Below, piece after piece: positions 20,527 to 31,514 of a stretch of DNA of 52,393 nt. The notes beneath the pieces were generated by a model. It saw nothing but the letters and a program-made list of their open reading frames with translations. It was not told the origin of the DNA and searched no databases. Position numbers and translations under genes: made by a program. Positions within the stretch are counted from its first letter, which is position 1, and each line of letters begins with the position of its first letter. Origin of the DNA: Jaapia argillacea MUCL 33604 (taxonomy: Eukaryota > Basidiomycota > Agaricomycetes > Jaapiales > Jaapiaceae); NCBI GenBank assembly GCA_000697665.1, contig KL197714.1, positions 1,454,841-1,507,233 on the forward strand. The letters are read 5' to 3'.

Positions 20527-22185
20527 ATGGCACAAGTTCTCTACATCAGCGAGGTCTATCGCAAAATCTGCAGAAGCATCCAGTTGCGGGGCGCCCAGGG
20601 GGTCGACGTTGAATGGCGAGGTGACTTGGCACGACTAGCGAGATGTTCTCGATCGTTACATGAAGACGCGATCGACATTTTGTGGGAGGAATTGCCCGAG
20701 ATAAGCTGTCTGCTGAAGTTAATCCCCCAGTGTGTAGAGGAAGGGCGAAGTCGGGAATATGTGAGTGATTTATTTCTCAAATATCTCCTCATATCATTTC
20801 CACTTCCTGGTCCACCTTGATAGAAACTTCTTCGACCACCAGAAGGAAGCGATTGGCAAAGATTTGACTTGTATGGTCATCGAGTGCGCCGATTGTCTCA
20901 TTTCGTCACTCAATCCGCGGCCCAGGTGTGCCATCAATTGTGGCAACACAAGCGTGGTCCTCTGTTACCCAAGTTGCAAAAATTGGGATGGCTGAGCAAT
21001 GGCGGAGCTGATTTCATGTCCTTCATGTCCTACTTATCGTCATTCCTCGCCCCAAGTCTCCGCCACTTGGAGATAGAGTTCCCCACACTGACCAGACGTA
21101 CGGCTCAAAAGTACCGTCTCCCACCTTTTTTTGAAGACCTACCCGCAATCTGCCCCAACCTTACGAAGGTTTGCCTCGAGTCCTTACCCACTACCACCTC
21201 TCTATCCTTCATAACTCGATTTGAATACCTGCAAATCCTCGAGCTTGACCTCAGCGATTGGCACTTTAATGGATCACCCCTGGTTATCGATGTACCAACC
21301 CTTCGCGGCTTGGGGGAACTCCTACAACTCACTCGCATGAAAGGAATCAGACTCGAGTCTGGGACCAGTTTGCATTATGCGCCTTTCAAACCTGCATTTC
21401 CCTCCCTCACCGATCTCGAAGTCCGTTCTTCCTATATTCAGGATGCCGATGCGCTCCTCAGGGTCATATCCTCCTCCTCTTTTCAAAACTTCTCCACATG
21501 GATGATCCACGGCGGGCCTGCGAATGCATACCTCCATTGCTTACACACCCTTTCCTTCAAACGCGACTCCTTGGTGAGACTAGAGATCTATTTCGGGGTC
21601 GAATATGACGAATCGGAGTTCACAACGGTTGGCGAAGCGATCATCCAGGCCTTGTCGAACTTGACCTTGCCAAATCTCGAGTTATTGCATTTCTCCCACC
21701 GATTCTCTCGTCTTTGCTCCCCGCTGTTAATCCCGACCGACGCTGCCGCCAAGATGGGGTTTGCTTGGCCGAGATTGACATATTTCCACGCGGAGGATTC
21801 AATGGTTACATTTTCCTCTGAATCACTATCGACGTTTGTCTCTCGCTATTCTCGCCCAGTTGATATCCATCTCTTCGACCTCGTTGTCACGGATCGGGAC
21901 GTCAATGTCGCGACGACACAACCAGACTCAAGAATCATCTGCCTAAACCTACATACTCTTCGAGTTCAGTTCATGATCCACAACACCAATGAACGCCTCC
22001 TTGCCTCCGCTTTGGATTTCGTCTTTCCCAATCTCGACGTCGCCAGTTGCGTACTGGGTACCTCAGAAGCTTTGCTGGCGTTTCTGTCCGAGTCGCAGAG
22101 CGCCAGGAAAGAAGATCGACACGGCCTGGTTTCGGACTTGGTCCGTGATGATTATTGCGATCATTCTCATCTTGGCAAAGACTGA
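20527..22185 (+). CDS. F-box-like leucine-rich protein, family copy 5
   Basis: The model joins 20527-20760 and 20824-22185, 531 residues, phase 0, with a GTGAGT donor and TAG acceptor. Exon 1 gives MAQVLYISEVYRKICRSI, DLARLARCSRSLHEDA and IDILWEELPEISCLLKLIP. Exon 2 begins KLLRPPEGSDWQRFDLYGHR, then leucine-rich segments including LSFITRFEYLQILELDLSD, FKPAFPSLTDLEV, MGFAWPRLTYFHAEDS and ASALDFVFPNLDVASC. The frame is uninterrupted. The conserved positions match copies 1-4, while surface-like positions in the repeats vary strongly, which fits a target-binding role. The start codon follows an in-frame upstream ATG-free CT-rich leader and matches the family start. Confidence 0.83.
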
Positions 22186-22579
22186 TGCAGGACTTGACAG
22201 AGCCGAGTCCAGTTGACATGAGTTGGGCATTCGAGGCGTCCGGTGCTCAATGGTGACCCCGATTGGTTGTTTAGCTGTACCCTTTCGCACCCACCCACTA
22301 GAAAATCTGGGGATTGTTATTTTCAACGGAAAGCGGAGAGGTCGTAATAAACATGCTCATTGAAGTCGTCTCAAGTTCGGGCCGTTTAGGGAGAGATCCT
22401 AAGGAGGAGATAATATCGAGCGTCGAAGGGCCATCTCAGGCTCTTACCATGACTCGCAGTTTTTGTAGACGATTGAAGCCGCCGATGAAATAAATCGATG
22501 TTGACCCATGGATCCCATACATATGTTGGCAATGTGTTCGAGATGGGATGACAACTCAGGCGTAACTACTGTTTATCAA

Positions 22580-23080
22580 ACAAACTTGGACGGGACAACC
22601 CCGGTAGGCTCGTCACGCTTGATGTAATCCAGATAGAATTTTAGAGGAGGATCTCGGGGAGAGGAGGGGTTGGGGGTTGAGATTGGTGAAGTCAATATCT
22701 GAGTAAATAAGAAGCGAAAATTGCCAGGGGGACTGGATGGAGAGAACGCGCGCGCAGCTGACTCCGCTAAGCAGAACCCATCTGAGTCTCTTGACCAAGT
22801 GGAATCTCGTGGGGGGGGGAAGGGGGGTATCACAACTGTGCAGTGTCGATCATGTGGCAGAGATCGAGATGGTCGATATTTTGATTAAGGTCAACCTCGA
22901 GCTGATAGCCGTAAAATGGGAGGGTTGGCGTGATGGAGGGGAAAGGTGTACCAACGCGCCCTTTAGAAAAATAAGCAAAGAGAATCGTGTGAGAAGGTAT
23001 CGACGTTCACCGGGAGTTCTGCCAGGGTCGGTCGGAGAAGGAAATCGAGGTTTTCAGTTATGTAGGGACCGAACAAGTCG
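22580..23080 (-). pseudogene. Decayed F-box family relic
   Basis: Read on the minus strand, several blocks resemble F-box copy 4. The plus-strand text GCAGCTGACTCCGCTAAGCA near 22,752 corresponds to GCAGCTGACTCCTCGAAACA at 18,837, GACCAAGTGGAATCTCGTGG falls where GGCCAAGCGAGGGCC is expected, and AACCTCGAGCTGATAGC near 22,890 matches the AAGGTGGAGCTCGAGGTGC region. Their order is the same as in copy 4. No continuous reading frame survives; indels are frequent. Only the central repeat part is recognisable, so the ends are approximate. Confidence 0.55.
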
Positions 23081-23309
23081 ACTGCTCTTCAATTATTTTT
23101 TGGGTTTAGTTAGGAGGGGGCTGAACGAGGCCGGTGTAGTGCTTTGATGGGCAGGCTTGGGTATGTTATGGAAGGATGGGGCGGGTGGGTGTTTGCTGTG
23201 ATTGTGGGTTGACGTACATCGATGACTCCCTGACCCAGTTGAGGGATGGAGCCGTTCGCGTTCCTTTCGCTCCACCGTCGCTCGAGTCTTGTCCAATCCT
23301 ATCATACGA

Positions 23310-23625
23310 ACCCGTTCATTTCGTCCCTCGAACCTGCCATCCCACCTCGAACCGCCCATCCTACCTCGAACTGTCCATCCTACCTCGAACCTCCCATCCC
23401 AAAACTCGAACCATCCCACCTCGAACTATTCCCCCACCTCGAACTATCAATCCCACCCTCGAACCCGCCATCCCACAACACAACTTCCCAACCCAACTCG
23501 AACCATGCTACCCCTCGAACCATCTATCGTGCCTCGAAGCATCCCACCTCGAAGCATCCCACCTCGAAGCATCCCACCTCGAAGCATCCCACCTCGAAAC
23601 ATCCCACCCAGAACCTGCCATCTCA
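23310..23625 (+). repeat. Minisatellite, 15-bp unit GAAGCATCCCACCTC and variants
   Basis: From 23,537 to about 23,605 there are four to five near-perfect units of GAAGCATCCCACCTC. Before this, from 23,310, the same theme (CGAACC, CATCC, ACCTC) recurs with irregular spacing of about 15-20 bases. The open frames seen in this stretch on both strands (Pro/Ser/His-rich or Gly/Met-rich) are products of the repeat, not genes. Confidence 0.85.
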
Positions 23626-23991
23626 CTTTGAACAATCCCATCCCATCCCATCCCTCTCATCATCCACACCACACCTCTCACCATCCATCCCATCCCATCA
23701 TCCCTCAACGCAGTCCAAGCAATCCACCCAACTCCAACCCAACCTTCCATCGATCCCATCCGAACCTTCGCGCTCGAGCGTGGTGTCGATCTTGAGGAGA
23801 GGAGAGGTAGTGGGGGAGCGAGGTACAGGCGACGAGTTTGGTGTGATTTCGAGACCGTGTGGGTGGTAGGGACGCCATTAGGAGTTGGTTTGGAAGGTGA
23901 TGGGCGGTGATAGGGGTGGATGAGAATGATGTGTTCGACGTATGAATGAGTTATCATGTAACATCATCATGTGGTCGTCAAAGCCTCTCTG

Positions 23992-24013
23992 CCCCCCCCC
24001 CCCAAAAAAAAAA
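23992..24013 (+). repeat. Homopolymer junction C12 then A10
   Basis: Twelve C are followed directly by ten A. This is a candidate site of sequencing error and of length variation, and nothing else is apparent. Confidence 0.8.
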
Positions 24014-24489
24014 GCCTTCACCGCCCTTCCCATCCAACTGGAGAACCGGACGGAGACTGGGTGAGGGCGAAGAAGGCTGTGTGGGAACGGGCGAAAAATG
24101 AAGGGGGTGATGTTTTCCCCGGGCTGAATAAGTGGGCAGGTGTTTTGGTGGGTCGGTCGGTGGGTGTGTGGGTGGGTGTATGCATGATGGGCGGAGGGAC
24201 GATCGACGTAAGCCCAAGGAAGCTTCGCCTCTTCCATCCCATCACTCGATCACGATATCTCACCCCCACTCGAACGACCCATAATGACTCTACCCCCAAC
24301 CCCAGTTGATGCGGCATGGAGGTCGGGAGTGGTGGGTCCTGAATACCCAGGTCAAATTCGTTGGGTGGCGAGGATAGTTGGGTATGGGAAAGGGTGAAGC
24401 GGGAAGTTTGAAGGTAGAGTGGGATTGTGGACGATGGAGCTGATAGATGAAGGGATTCGACTTCCTTTGGACTCGCTGTCGTTCGGATA

Positions 24490-24770
24490 TCGTCCGATCC
24501 TGTCAATTGAACTGTCCATTCCATCAGTCGAACTGTCCATCTCATAGCTCGAAACCGGACATCACACTTCGAACCGCCCATCTCACACCTCGAACTTGTC
24601 ATGCCATCCCTGGGACCGTCCATGATTCGAGCTCGAACCTGTTATCCCATGCCTCAAACCGTCCATCCCACAACCCACCTATCCCATCCCTCAAATGTTC
24701 CATCCCATCACTCGAACCGCCCAGCCCATCGTCGAATCGCCCATCCCCTCAGTCAAGCCTCCCACCACAT
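24490..24770 (+). repeat. Degenerate minisatellite island
   Basis: Repeated short blocks of the type CTCGAACC, CCCATC and GTCCAT occur at 15-25 base spacing. The theme is the same as at 23,310-23,625 but more diverged. Confidence 0.65.
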
Positions 24771-26399
24771 GCATTAAAGTTCGATTCACCCGACACCACT
24801 TCCACCTCCACCTCCACCTCTGCTCTATCACAACCATAACCCAACCATTGGGTTCATCGGGGGTGGGATGACGGGACTTGGGTGTGATGAAGATATGCAA
24901 GTTGGGTGGAGGATATGAAGAAACGAGTTTGAGAGCGAACGGGGGTATGGAGATTGGGATTTGGGAAGACGACTGGCGGAGGTGGGATCTACGGTTTGTT
25001 GGAGGACGAAAGGGTTGAGATTGGAGAGTTTCTACGCGTGATTGTCGATGGGCGGGAAGCTTCTTTCCTCCAATCCAAAGAAGGATGAACGAGGTTGCGC
25101 GAAGGTGTGAAATTTGGAGGAGGAATAGTTGGTCGGGATGCGGGGGATGTGATGCTTGTTTGGGCCGAAAGAGTTCGCAGAGGTATTTTGATGAGGCGGG
25201 TGGTGAGGATATTGGTATATGCTGGGTCAGGGAGTTGGTGGGTGTATGTGGAAGGTCGACGTGCGCTTGACGATGCTTTGAGCCAATAGTTTGACCCTGC
25301 CCATCACTCGAACCGTCCAGCCCATTACTCGAACGCGTGCACTCCACGACTCAATCATCTGACCCTCCGAACTGACAGGTTGGGATGATTGATGGAAGGT
25401 CAGAGCGATAAGTAAGGTTTGGAGGGATCGAAGAGGGGTCGGAGGATTTGTTACTCAGCCCATGGATTCAACGATTCTTTGCGATCGATCCAAATATAAC
25501 GATTACCTGCCCATACCAGTGAGTACACCCGTACCTCTCGTGCTTATAAGCCGACATTTCGAAAAGAGCGGAGCCTCCGTCTTTTGGACACCTAGTTTTC
25601 GAGGGGGTTGGTTTATTGATGATTCGATACCACGGCGAGTGAGTTGATTTATCTTCTGCGACGATTCGTTTATCAATTCTTTCGGTTTAGGCACCGAGGT
25701 GTCTGAAGTCGATCCCGATATGCCTTGAACCCGACAGTCCGAGTTGATAGTCTTACCATCCAAAGGTGAAACCCACCCCCAAGTTCTCGTTCCAAAAATG
25801 GATACTATCAAACTCCTTGGGTGTTGATGAACCCACTGCGACTCGTTGACTTCTTATTTTTCTATTGTTCCTCGTCTCTCGAATCCCAAATACTTGTCGA
25901 TCAATCTTGAATCCTGCGCTTACACCCAACGAGTACTCCTCTTATAACTTAATCGGTTCATGACATCTTCGCTCCGAGAATGGCTCGCTTACTTCGGGAG
26001 GATTGTCCTCTGGGTTTGGGGTTGGGCGGGGTCGATGAGACCTCGTTCTGATTTCATCGTCAAGATCGGTGAATTCGCGCATATCTTTGGCCGCCTTCCT
26101 CGCCACCACCACTGCCACCGCACCAAAGTAATCCCGAGCCTTTATCCATATCGTCCAAGCCCGAATTTTCGTTCTTGCTTCTCACAGATCCGCAGTGGAT
26201 TTGTCTCCCTATGCATTTTATGGGCCTTGTAGTGTGGCTCTTCGAGACATGGTATCATCGATGAATCAGTCTCGTCCATTGAGAATGAGTTCTTGAGACG
26301 GGTGTTGGACGATATCAGGTCTGTGGTCCAGATTATGTCGGCGCTCAGATTTTGACATTCTTGTAGACCGACGATGTATTTACGTCTCCAGCATTCGAC

Positions 26400-26690
26400 G
26401 TTGCTGGACTACACACGTTCCACAAAGTTCTTCAGCTGAAGAAATTCGGTCGGGTTCGTAGCTCAATAGGACCATTTCGATCTCTATGCACGACGCGTCC
26501 GTTCGTTGTCGTTCATGCCTCAGAAGCCGAAACTGTCTAAGTATATCCTCTCCCAGATCTACACCGCTCTTTCCTTCACTCCAAAGACTGCATATTTGGG
26601 CCCTGTCCACTACTTCCTCGGTGCCGTTCTTTGGTTACAGTATGTTCGTTTGTCATTTCTTATAGGTGAGGATGGCCTGGCCGCCTGGGT
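26400..26690 (+). pseudogene. F-box family relic, start of second exon
   Basis: The frame containing 26,472-26,640 reads DHFDLYARRVRSL, which matches the family signature at the start of exon 2 (WDRFDFYARRVRTL in copy 1). It is followed by KYILSQIY, LGPVHYFLGAVLWLQ, which aligns with the RLSHLKPGPLLPLLKELYW segment. An upstream TTCTTCAGCTGAAG stretch could be the old intron/exon border. No F-box exon and no repeat domain follow, so this is a truncated or decayed copy on the plus strand. Confidence 0.65.
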
Positions 26691-27530
26691 CCACTAGCTA
26701 CAGCGATCGAGGTTGTCACTCGAATGGGCGATTAGAGATGATCCATGCTTTCCGCTGCTTGTTGTTTGTTTTGTTCCCCTATGCCGCTAGATAACTCTCC
26801 GTATCGTAGATAAGTCTATCATAAATCATCCACTGCCGATGGTTTGGGAGTGGATCAATTTTCGAGGCCGTTAGATGCATTTGTCCCAGAGAGAGTGGCA
26901 TCCCAGTACTGATATGACTGGATCGGAATTATGCTGCGTACTGTGCTTTGTTCTGCCTCGGTGACTACAATACAGATGTTCCTCGTACAAGACACAGTCG
27001 CAACTGGACAGCTTTCGAGTCCCACTTATACTGCCACCTGAGACTGAAACGGCAATTTGCGGAGCGGTGTATTCTGTCCACTACGGTCACCATCGTCGTG
27101 AAACTTGTCTTTGCAACCCAACTCGATGTTCTGCGTAGATGTCTTGTCCCGACTCTTTCGATACACTGAGACTGCCTGGCTACCTGATGTTGCACATTGA
27201 GGCAAGGAGCCCCGAGGGAAAAAATTTACCCAACTGCTGTGGTCGGCGCCAATCCTGTCCGCACTACGCTCACGCTGAAGCCTTCACTGGCAAGCCTCAA
27301 GTCTCTAGCCAGCAAAGATTCGGGCTGATCCGAATCTTCGTCGTGGAGTCCTCGGGATGCGCTGCGATATCGATCCTTCTGTCCTCAAAGTTCAAGCTGT
27401 ACCTTTGGCTGTGCAAACATTTCCTGCCTGTGAGAGGCTGGGCCGGCTTCAATAACATCAAGCTGTGCTGGGCCACATTCATATCACGGACCCGCGTTGA
27501 CGCACATTTTCAACCCACCATCACGTTCCA

Positions 27531-29435
27531 ATGTCTTCCAACAAGGGCCCACGCAATGACCAGGAGAAAGACAAGACATCCTCTGAACCGATGTATTCGA
27601 TTCCAGAGCAGGACATGCTCGAATTACTGAAGGCCAACCGCAGTGGGGGTGATGACTTTGAGCTCGAAGCAGCGAGTACATCTACTCTCTCGGACAATCC
27701 CGGTCCTGGTTTTACGATCGGAAAGTGGATTGGGAAGGCGGGAAGGAAGCTGGAAATAGTTGCAGGAAGCGTTGCAGAACGACTTTGGATTGGACCGAAT
27801 GCTGTTATGGAGGATATCATCCATTGTCTATGTGGTTCAGAACGTCGCCGTCGCTCCCTTCTTCGACCTCCTCGGCAGTTCAGGTCTCTCATTCCCATCG
27901 CGCTATTACATTATACCTCGTCAACGAGTGCTGAAGAGTCAGTCTCCAAAACTCATGCTCGGCTACCCAAATATTATCGGAAGCTGGTAGACTACCTGTT
28001 GTGCGTTAGTATCTGCTACCTCCGTTTCGTTTGCACTGATTGTCTTTCAAGAGATCCTAATCCCAATAACCAGTTTCTGGCATCGTATTACATCACAACC
28101 CTCACATGTGCCGATCCTCGGGCTCGGACCATCTTTCTGGACCTTGGCGTCTTCGACATACTTGAGAGAAGACAAGGCTGGTTGCTCTCGCTGCCCCGCC
28201 ATCATCCCCAGCGGGATTTGTTGCTCGCTCCATCAAGACGCGCCCTTGTATCATTATCAGAGAGCGAGATTCTCACAGTCATCCAGAGCCTGGATTGTGG
28301 AGGTCGCTGGCTCGACCTTGAATTTCGTCATAACCATCTCGCAGAACCTCTTGCGACCTTGATCCAATTCACAACGTGGGTCCAAGCCACCTTCGATCGT
28401 ATGGACTTCTGATGGACGGGCTTCTAGGGTGTCAGACCACCACATACTGGCAGGCCTCCGGATTTCGCACCTGGAACTCATCATTTCCGCCCACCCCACT
28501 TTTTTGGAGGCAATAAAACCTGAAGTGGTTTATCAATGGGCCGAACTTTCACAGAGCGATGATCCTATAACCAACCACATATATTCTCGCGTTCTCTCAA
28601 ATTTCGCGTTTGTGTGTTCTGATATCTGTGGTGCCCGATTCTGGGATTGCTATGTGGTGCCTGTGTGTCAATCGTATATTGACGCCGTCGGTAAGGACGG
28701 GACTCTATCCCTCTTGACATTTGTTCACTTCCCCTCTTTCAGGCAGCCAATCTGCGAACAAAATCATGAATTTTATCTTGACGTACAAGAACTATCTCGC
28801 CACTATCCTTACCGCCGAGACTCGTTCGAAGCTTCCAAAGCGCACTGTCGCCCCGATCCAAGCTCAACAACGTAACAAAAGTGGGAGTTCGGAGTGGCTT
28901 TCACTCATACAATTATTTACGGGACCTTTCTTTTCTCTCTGGGGTGCATTCCTTCGACAATGGATACTCAACCCGAATGAGGCCTCCTTCGTTATCTACC
29001 ACGATGCTCCAGGTCGTCGATTGACTCCCAGGATAAGGACATCTCTTTGTCGTCAGCTCGTCACTATGGCTGTGAAGTTCGTATTTCCTGTTCTTCCTCG
29101 AGCTTTTGCATTCTAACTCGTGTACATCAAACTTCAGTTCAGAATGCTCAGCAGAAGATATTATTCAAGTGGCTGACCGGGACATCGATTGTTACGATGA
29201 GATACTTGATATCCTCAGCAACATTGTTGATACTGGAGATCTGGTAGCCCAAAAGTCTGCATGTTGTATCATGCTCGAACTTGAAGCCTGGTACAAGAAA
29301 CGAGCCTCAAAAGATCCCTCCAGTTTCTGGTACACGGTTATATGTCATGGTGTATGTGTCGATGACCCCATCCAGCCTAACTCTCAAGGGAAAAAGATGG
29401 TGAATCCATTCTCACTCTCCCACAACCCTCATTAA
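27531..29435 (+). CDS. Unrecognised multi-exon gene
   Basis: The proposed exons are 27531-28000, 28052-28398, 28436-28690, 28743-29076 and 29138-29435. Junctions are in phase and three of the introns (51, 52 and 61 nt) have normal size; the 37-nt third one is short and doubtful. The predicted product begins MSSNKGPRNDQEKDKTSSEP and includes a polar N-terminus, then hydrophobic helical segments such as PNNQFLASYYITTLT and LDLGVFDIL, SHLELIISAHPTFLEAI, IYSRVLSNFAFVCSD and SLIQLFTGPFFSLWGAF, ending with a stretch containing DEILDILSNIVDTGDL. The alternating short helices could suit an alpha-solenoid or a fungal orphan family, but I do not recognise it. The first exon around 27,820-27,950 may contain a further intron, because another frame also looks protein-like there. 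The 3' end may differ. Confidence 0.5.
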
Positions 29436-29806
29436 ACCAAGAGACAGGCTTTCCGTTGCCTCGTAGGTTACGAGCGGAAATACGAACATACACGGCGGCT
29501 CTGTATCGACAGCCACTATATAAGATGGGTCAAGGCTTCTCGTCTTCCCTCGGCCAGTGGCTTCCTGCACAGGAGCTGCATCGACATTGCCCCATCCGCC
29601 TTTGGATGCAGTGGGAAGGACGTCCTGGGTGTTTGAACCCCAACCACCAGTAGAAGGTTGGGTGAGGTCGCCGTTGCCCCAACCAACTGTCGAAGAAGAG
29701 TCATTAAGCGGTTCTTAAACACCGTAGAAATATAGTTATTTTTTATGAACACTTTGTGCACAGATGACATACCAACAGCATTGCTGCCTGAGGCTGCAGC
29801 CGTCAT
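29412..29806 (-). CDS. Candidate small Trp-Gly-rich protein, two exons
   Basis: On minus, ATG at 29806 is followed by a canonical GTATGT donor after 29773 and a TTCGACAG acceptor ending at 29687. The joined frame (29773-29806 plus 29412-29686) gives 102 residues with three spaced motifs: VGWGNGD, TGGWGSNTQD and KGGWGNVD. Such GW/WG repeats occur in fungal Spt5 C-terminal tails and in Argonaute-binding proteins, so this could be a small gene or a displaced exon of a larger one. An in-frame stop lies just upstream of the ATG, though a CAG acceptor directly before it would allow an upstream exon. It overlaps the proposed end of the plus-strand gene by 24 bases, tail to tail. Confidence 0.38.
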
Positions 29807-29989
29807 CTGGTTTCCTTGTCATCCTCGGAAAGGTCGACAGGGGGCGTTGTGGGGTACTCGGTGTGCGTAAGTTCCGAGTGAGGGGTAGTTGTTCGTCTTC
29901 AATGAAAATCGAAGAACAGGAGGGATCAGTGTTTCGGGATGCGGGAATACGTAGGACAGACTTTGTAAGGTCCAGAATTGATGTGTCCA

Positions 29990-31510
29990 GTAATCAGAAC
30001 ACAAAAGGAAACTCGACTCGACACAGTGATAGTGGAGGAGTAATCCCGAGGGGAGGGTGTGCTACGGCGAGTACTTGCGCGGGTGTCCGGAATGTCAGGA
30101 ATCGAGTCGGACTACTCGGAAATCCAAGGATACGATATGACAAAACTAACTGTAAGACGTGTGACGAAAACAAACTAAAATGATAGGAAAACGAAGAAAT
30201 CAAATCGAAACAGACTGAAACTAATACGTTGGGATAGGAACGAAAGGAAAACACTAATCAGAACGAAATAAGATCGGAATGAATCGAAAAGAAAGCTTCG
30301 AGATAGAACGTGAAGGTCAGGAAACGTCAACACAAGTCGAAAGTAAGAAAACCGGAAATCCCGAAGACAAAGAAGTCTGAAGCCCGACACAGTTAGATTC
30401 CGAGGGGACACTAGAGAGCGACACAAAGACAAGCTTAGATTGAGAGCACAAGGGTGAACGACATCCGAGAGCAACTCCGGACGAGAGAGATCATGAAAGA
30501 TTGTTATTGGGAAAGTAGCTACGGACAGGTTTTTATACGTAAGTACATGAGGTAGCCACAGAATAGGAAAGGATAAAGGGAAAGGTGAATTCGGGTCAAC
30601 ATGAGGGTGAATCAAGTGAAGGAGTGCACAACAAAAGAGGGGGACAAGTTGGAAGTCAAGTAACTGAGGTAAAACATATTGAGTATTCCTCGGAAGTGAG
30701 TGAAGTCCTATCGGAGGTGTATCAGACCAAAAGGGGAAGTGCACAGAAGCCTCGGGATGAGCAGGATCTATAGTAGTTAATCTCGGAAACCTAAAGCAAG
30801 TATCTTCCTGATCGAGGACTCAGTCCAAGAGCACAGACATGAGGTGGAGAAGTCGATAAGCGATGGTGTGGAGAGTGATGTAAGTGTTTTGTAAATCCCG
30901 GAGTATTGGATCATTGGAATCCGATGTGGCAGTGTATCGGGGAGTCGGATCATCGAGATAAAGAACTTCCTGATAAGATTGTCGAGATTCCGGGGACGTG
31001 CAAGGTCATAAGTCCAAGGTGGTGAAGGAGGAGATCTGAGTCGAATTGGGTGTCTCGGAGTCCTAGGAACGTTTACATCGGGTGCATCGGAGTTGTATCG
31101 TCAGGACGAATACGTTCCTAACTTGATAACGTCGGAATTCCCGATACTGAATGACATGGAGATGAGATGGTGAACAACTAGTCTTGAGTCGAATTCCGAT
31201 GTTCCGGACTCCTATGAATGTTTGCATCGGGTGCATCGGAATTGTATCGTCGGGTCGAATACAGTCCTAATCGTAGAACATCGGAAATCCCGATACTTAG
31301 CAACGTGGAGGCGAAATGGTGGACATCTGGTCTTGGGAGGAATCTCAGAGTTGGAGTGGATAGGAAATTCCGACGTCACCTGGAATACAATCGAATCGTT
31401 AGGAGAATTGGGCTTGCGTTCGGACATTTGGATATTTCTGAGTTCGGAATGACAAGGGAGCAAATTACTGAGAGTCGAGTTTCGTTTGAGATGGGACTGA
31501 GTGCCATGTG
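29990..31510. other. Purine-rich (plus strand) non-coding stretch
   Basis: Over about 1.5 kb the plus strand is visibly rich in A and G and the minus strand in C and T; the long minus-strand open frame at 30,175-30,744 (Leu/Ser/Phe-rich) is a product of that skew. A TATAAAAA motif lies on minus near 30,530. The stretch ends next to a coiled-coil ORF relic on the minus strand. This could be a long terminal repeat or leader of an unidentified retroelement, but I see no matching partner. Confidence 0.4.
31036..31333 (+). repeat. Tandem duplication, 149-bp unit, two copies
   Basis: The two units run about 31,036-31,184 and 31,185-31,333. Each contains GCATCGG with TTGTATCGTC, then CCCGATACT, and a GATGG/AATGGTGRAC end. 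The offset between the shared CATCGGGTGCATCGG blocks (31,076 and 31,225) is exactly 149. Divergence between units is perhaps 20 percent. Confidence 0.85.
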
Positions 31511-31514
31511 GTTG

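Larger units (their letters stand above)
23640..26399. other. Gene-poor region with scattered minisatellite islands
   Basis: I find no gene I can support. Islands of the CGAACC-N-CATCCCA theme reappear at about 24,490-24,770 and 25,296-25,345. Long open frames on both strands at 23,878-25,347 are low-complexity and lack motifs. A C12-A10 run lies at 23,992-24,013. Confidence 0.5.

Noticed and set aside
23537-23605. CRISPR-like array
   Set aside because: The units are directly adjacent with no spacers, and the genome is fungal.
23176-23869. Long Pro/Ser/His-rich open frames on both strands
   Set aside because: They come from the 15-bp minisatellite; no start context, introns or motifs support a gene.
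24018-25347. Minus-strand open frames over 200 codons
   Set aside because: Low-complexity sequence without motifs, overlapping minisatellite islands.
30175-30744. 189-codon Leu/Ser/Phe-rich minus frame
   Set aside because: Explained by the pyrimidine skew of that strand; no domain or splice signals.
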